Of a DNA stretch of 23,289 nucleotides, positions 22,582-23,289 are shown piece by piece (the stretch's first letter is position 1; the number at the start of each line of letters is the position of its first letter). Source of the stretch: an uncultured Clostridia bacterium (lineage in GTDB: Bacteria > Bacillota > Clostridia > Christensenellales > Aristaeellaceae). A model generated the notes under the pieces. That model saw only the letters and a program-made list of their open reading frames with translations, did no database searches and was not told the origin of the DNA. The translations under genes were made by a program, and so were the position numbers. The stretch is taken from positions 1 through 23,289 of the forward strand of contig CAMOHY010000007.1 of assembly GCA_946615495.1 (NCBI GenBank), written 5' to 3'.

Positions 22582-23289
22582 TTATTTTGCTTCCGGGTCG
22601 GCGGGCCGGGGGCCGAAGTAGTGGGCCATTTGCAGGTCGCTGAGCTGGAACTGCTCCTGCACGTAGCCCCAGAGCCGGTAAGGCCTGAGGGTCATAACGT
22701 TTTTCAGCCGGTCCACGCGCTGGCGCCAGTAGCGCAGCAAGCCGGCGGCAGAGGAAGGCGAATCGGAATTGATGATGCGGGTGTCGGGGTTGCCCGCCCA
22801 GCGCTGATAGTGCATGGGCAATTCCTGCTCGATCTGGGCCACGCATTCGTCCAGCTGTGCAATCATCACTTCCGTTGTGAGGGTTTGAAAAATTTCGCCG
22901 AAGCGGGTCAGGAATTTTTCCCGGATTTCGTTCGATTCCATCATTTTGCGGAAAATGATGTTGTTGATTTTTTTCTGGCCCATGCCCGCTTCCTTCAGGT
23001 AGGACCAGGGGCTGTTGAAGTTGGACATATACAGGCCGTAGTCCGTGTCAAAGAGCAGGCACTTCCATTTGTCGCTTTCCCTGGGCAATTTATAGAACAT
23101 GAAATTGCCGGGGTCGGAATCGCCGTAGAACATTTTGATGGCGAACCAGTCGATATAGCTGTCCACGTCGATATGGTCGTAAATGTATTGCAGGTCGGCG
23201 GCGCTGGTGTTGGGCGACAGGGTTTTGAAATGGTCCCGCATGGCCAGGTATTCCTTGTTGCTGCCCTGCACCACGGTGCTGTTGCCCTT
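22582..23289 (-). CDS. CotH kinase family protein, C-terminal part (cut by window edge)
   Basis: 235 residues are visible; the N-terminal part lies beyond the window. The CotH-type segment is present: DSYIDWFAIKMFYGDSDPGNFMFYKLP, then DKWKCLLFDTDYGLYM, the family's metal/substrate region with the Asp of DTD. CotH proteins in Bacillus are spore-coat protein kinases, but many Bacillota members have no spore link and are exported. The C-terminal half contains an Arg/Trp-rich part (LLRYWRQRVDRLKNV). It sits just upstream of the DUF4956-VTC genes, a recurring neighbourhood. The family call is firm. Substrate and location are unknown, and a signal peptide cannot be judged because the start is missing. 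Confidence 0.85.
   Translation of the reverse strand, partial: KGNSTVVQGSNKEYLAMRDHFKTLSPNTSAADLQYIYDHIDVDSYIDWFAIKMFYGDSDPGNFMFYKLPRESDKWKCLLFDTDYGLYMSNFNSPWSYLKEAGMGQKKINNIIFRKMMESNEIREKFLTRFGEIFQTLTTEVMIAQLDECVAQIEQELPMHYQRWAGNPDTRIINSDSPSSAAGLLRYWRQRVDRLKNVMTLRPYRLWGYVQEQFQLSDLQMAHYFGPRPADPEAK

Noticed and set aside
21036..22643. 535-codon open frame on the + strand across the VTC and DUF4956 genes
   Set aside because: Antisense to two well-recognised genes and their promoter; His/Gly/Gln-rich with no domain.

Overview
The window looks like a chromosomal segment of a fairly GC-rich Bacillota (Clostridia-type gut anaerobe). Evidence: strong GGAGG-type ribosome binding sites, sigma-A-like promoters with 17-nt spacers, rho-independent terminators, single-membrane export signals, and the families present (DUF4956 with a VTC-type polyphosphate polymerase and CotH, a TPM protein with a zinc-ribbon partner, and a MoxR/DUF58/VWA operon). 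I cannot name the species. No rRNA, tRNA, CRISPR array, phage gene or insertion sequence was seen.

Region 1 (about 277-13005, + strand) is a tightly packed operon of nine genes: a large exported/membrane protein, an ABC-2-type ATPase and permease, a DUF4175-like coiled-coil membrane protein, a MoxR AAA+ ATPase, a DUF58 protein, a BatA-type VWA protein, a second large protein with two VWA domains, and sfsA. Overlaps of 4, 8 and 17 nt and very short gaps point to translational coupling. The MoxR-DUF58-VWA core suggests a chaperone-like ATPase working with metal-dependent adhesion-type (MIDAS) domains at the membrane. The ABC pair and the two large extracytoplasmic proteins suggest an envelope assembly or export machine whose substrate is unknown. 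The operon ends in a pair of 38-nt direct repeats and a bidirectional terminator.

Region 2 (13245-18750, - strand) is a complete oligopeptide/dipeptide-type ABC importer in the order binding protein, permease B, permease C, ATPase D, ATPase F. It has a clear promoter at 18800-18828, a hairpin at the predicted 5' end of the mRNA, and an intercistronic stem-loop after the binding-protein gene.

Region 3 (18865-19178, + strand) holds a very small gene with its own promoter and a strong bidirectional terminator.

Region 4 (19177-23289, - strand) contains, in transcription order, the C-terminal part of a CotH-family kinase (cut by the window edge), DUF4956, a VTC-domain polyphosphate polymerase, a double zinc-ribbon membrane protein, and a TPM-domain protein. 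A promoter lies between CotH and DUF4956. The grouping suggests a membrane-associated phosphoryl-transfer/polyphosphate module.

The two best candidates for a poorly described system are the MoxR/ABC/VWA nine-gene operon and the CotH-DUF4956-VTC-zinc ribbon-TPM cluster.
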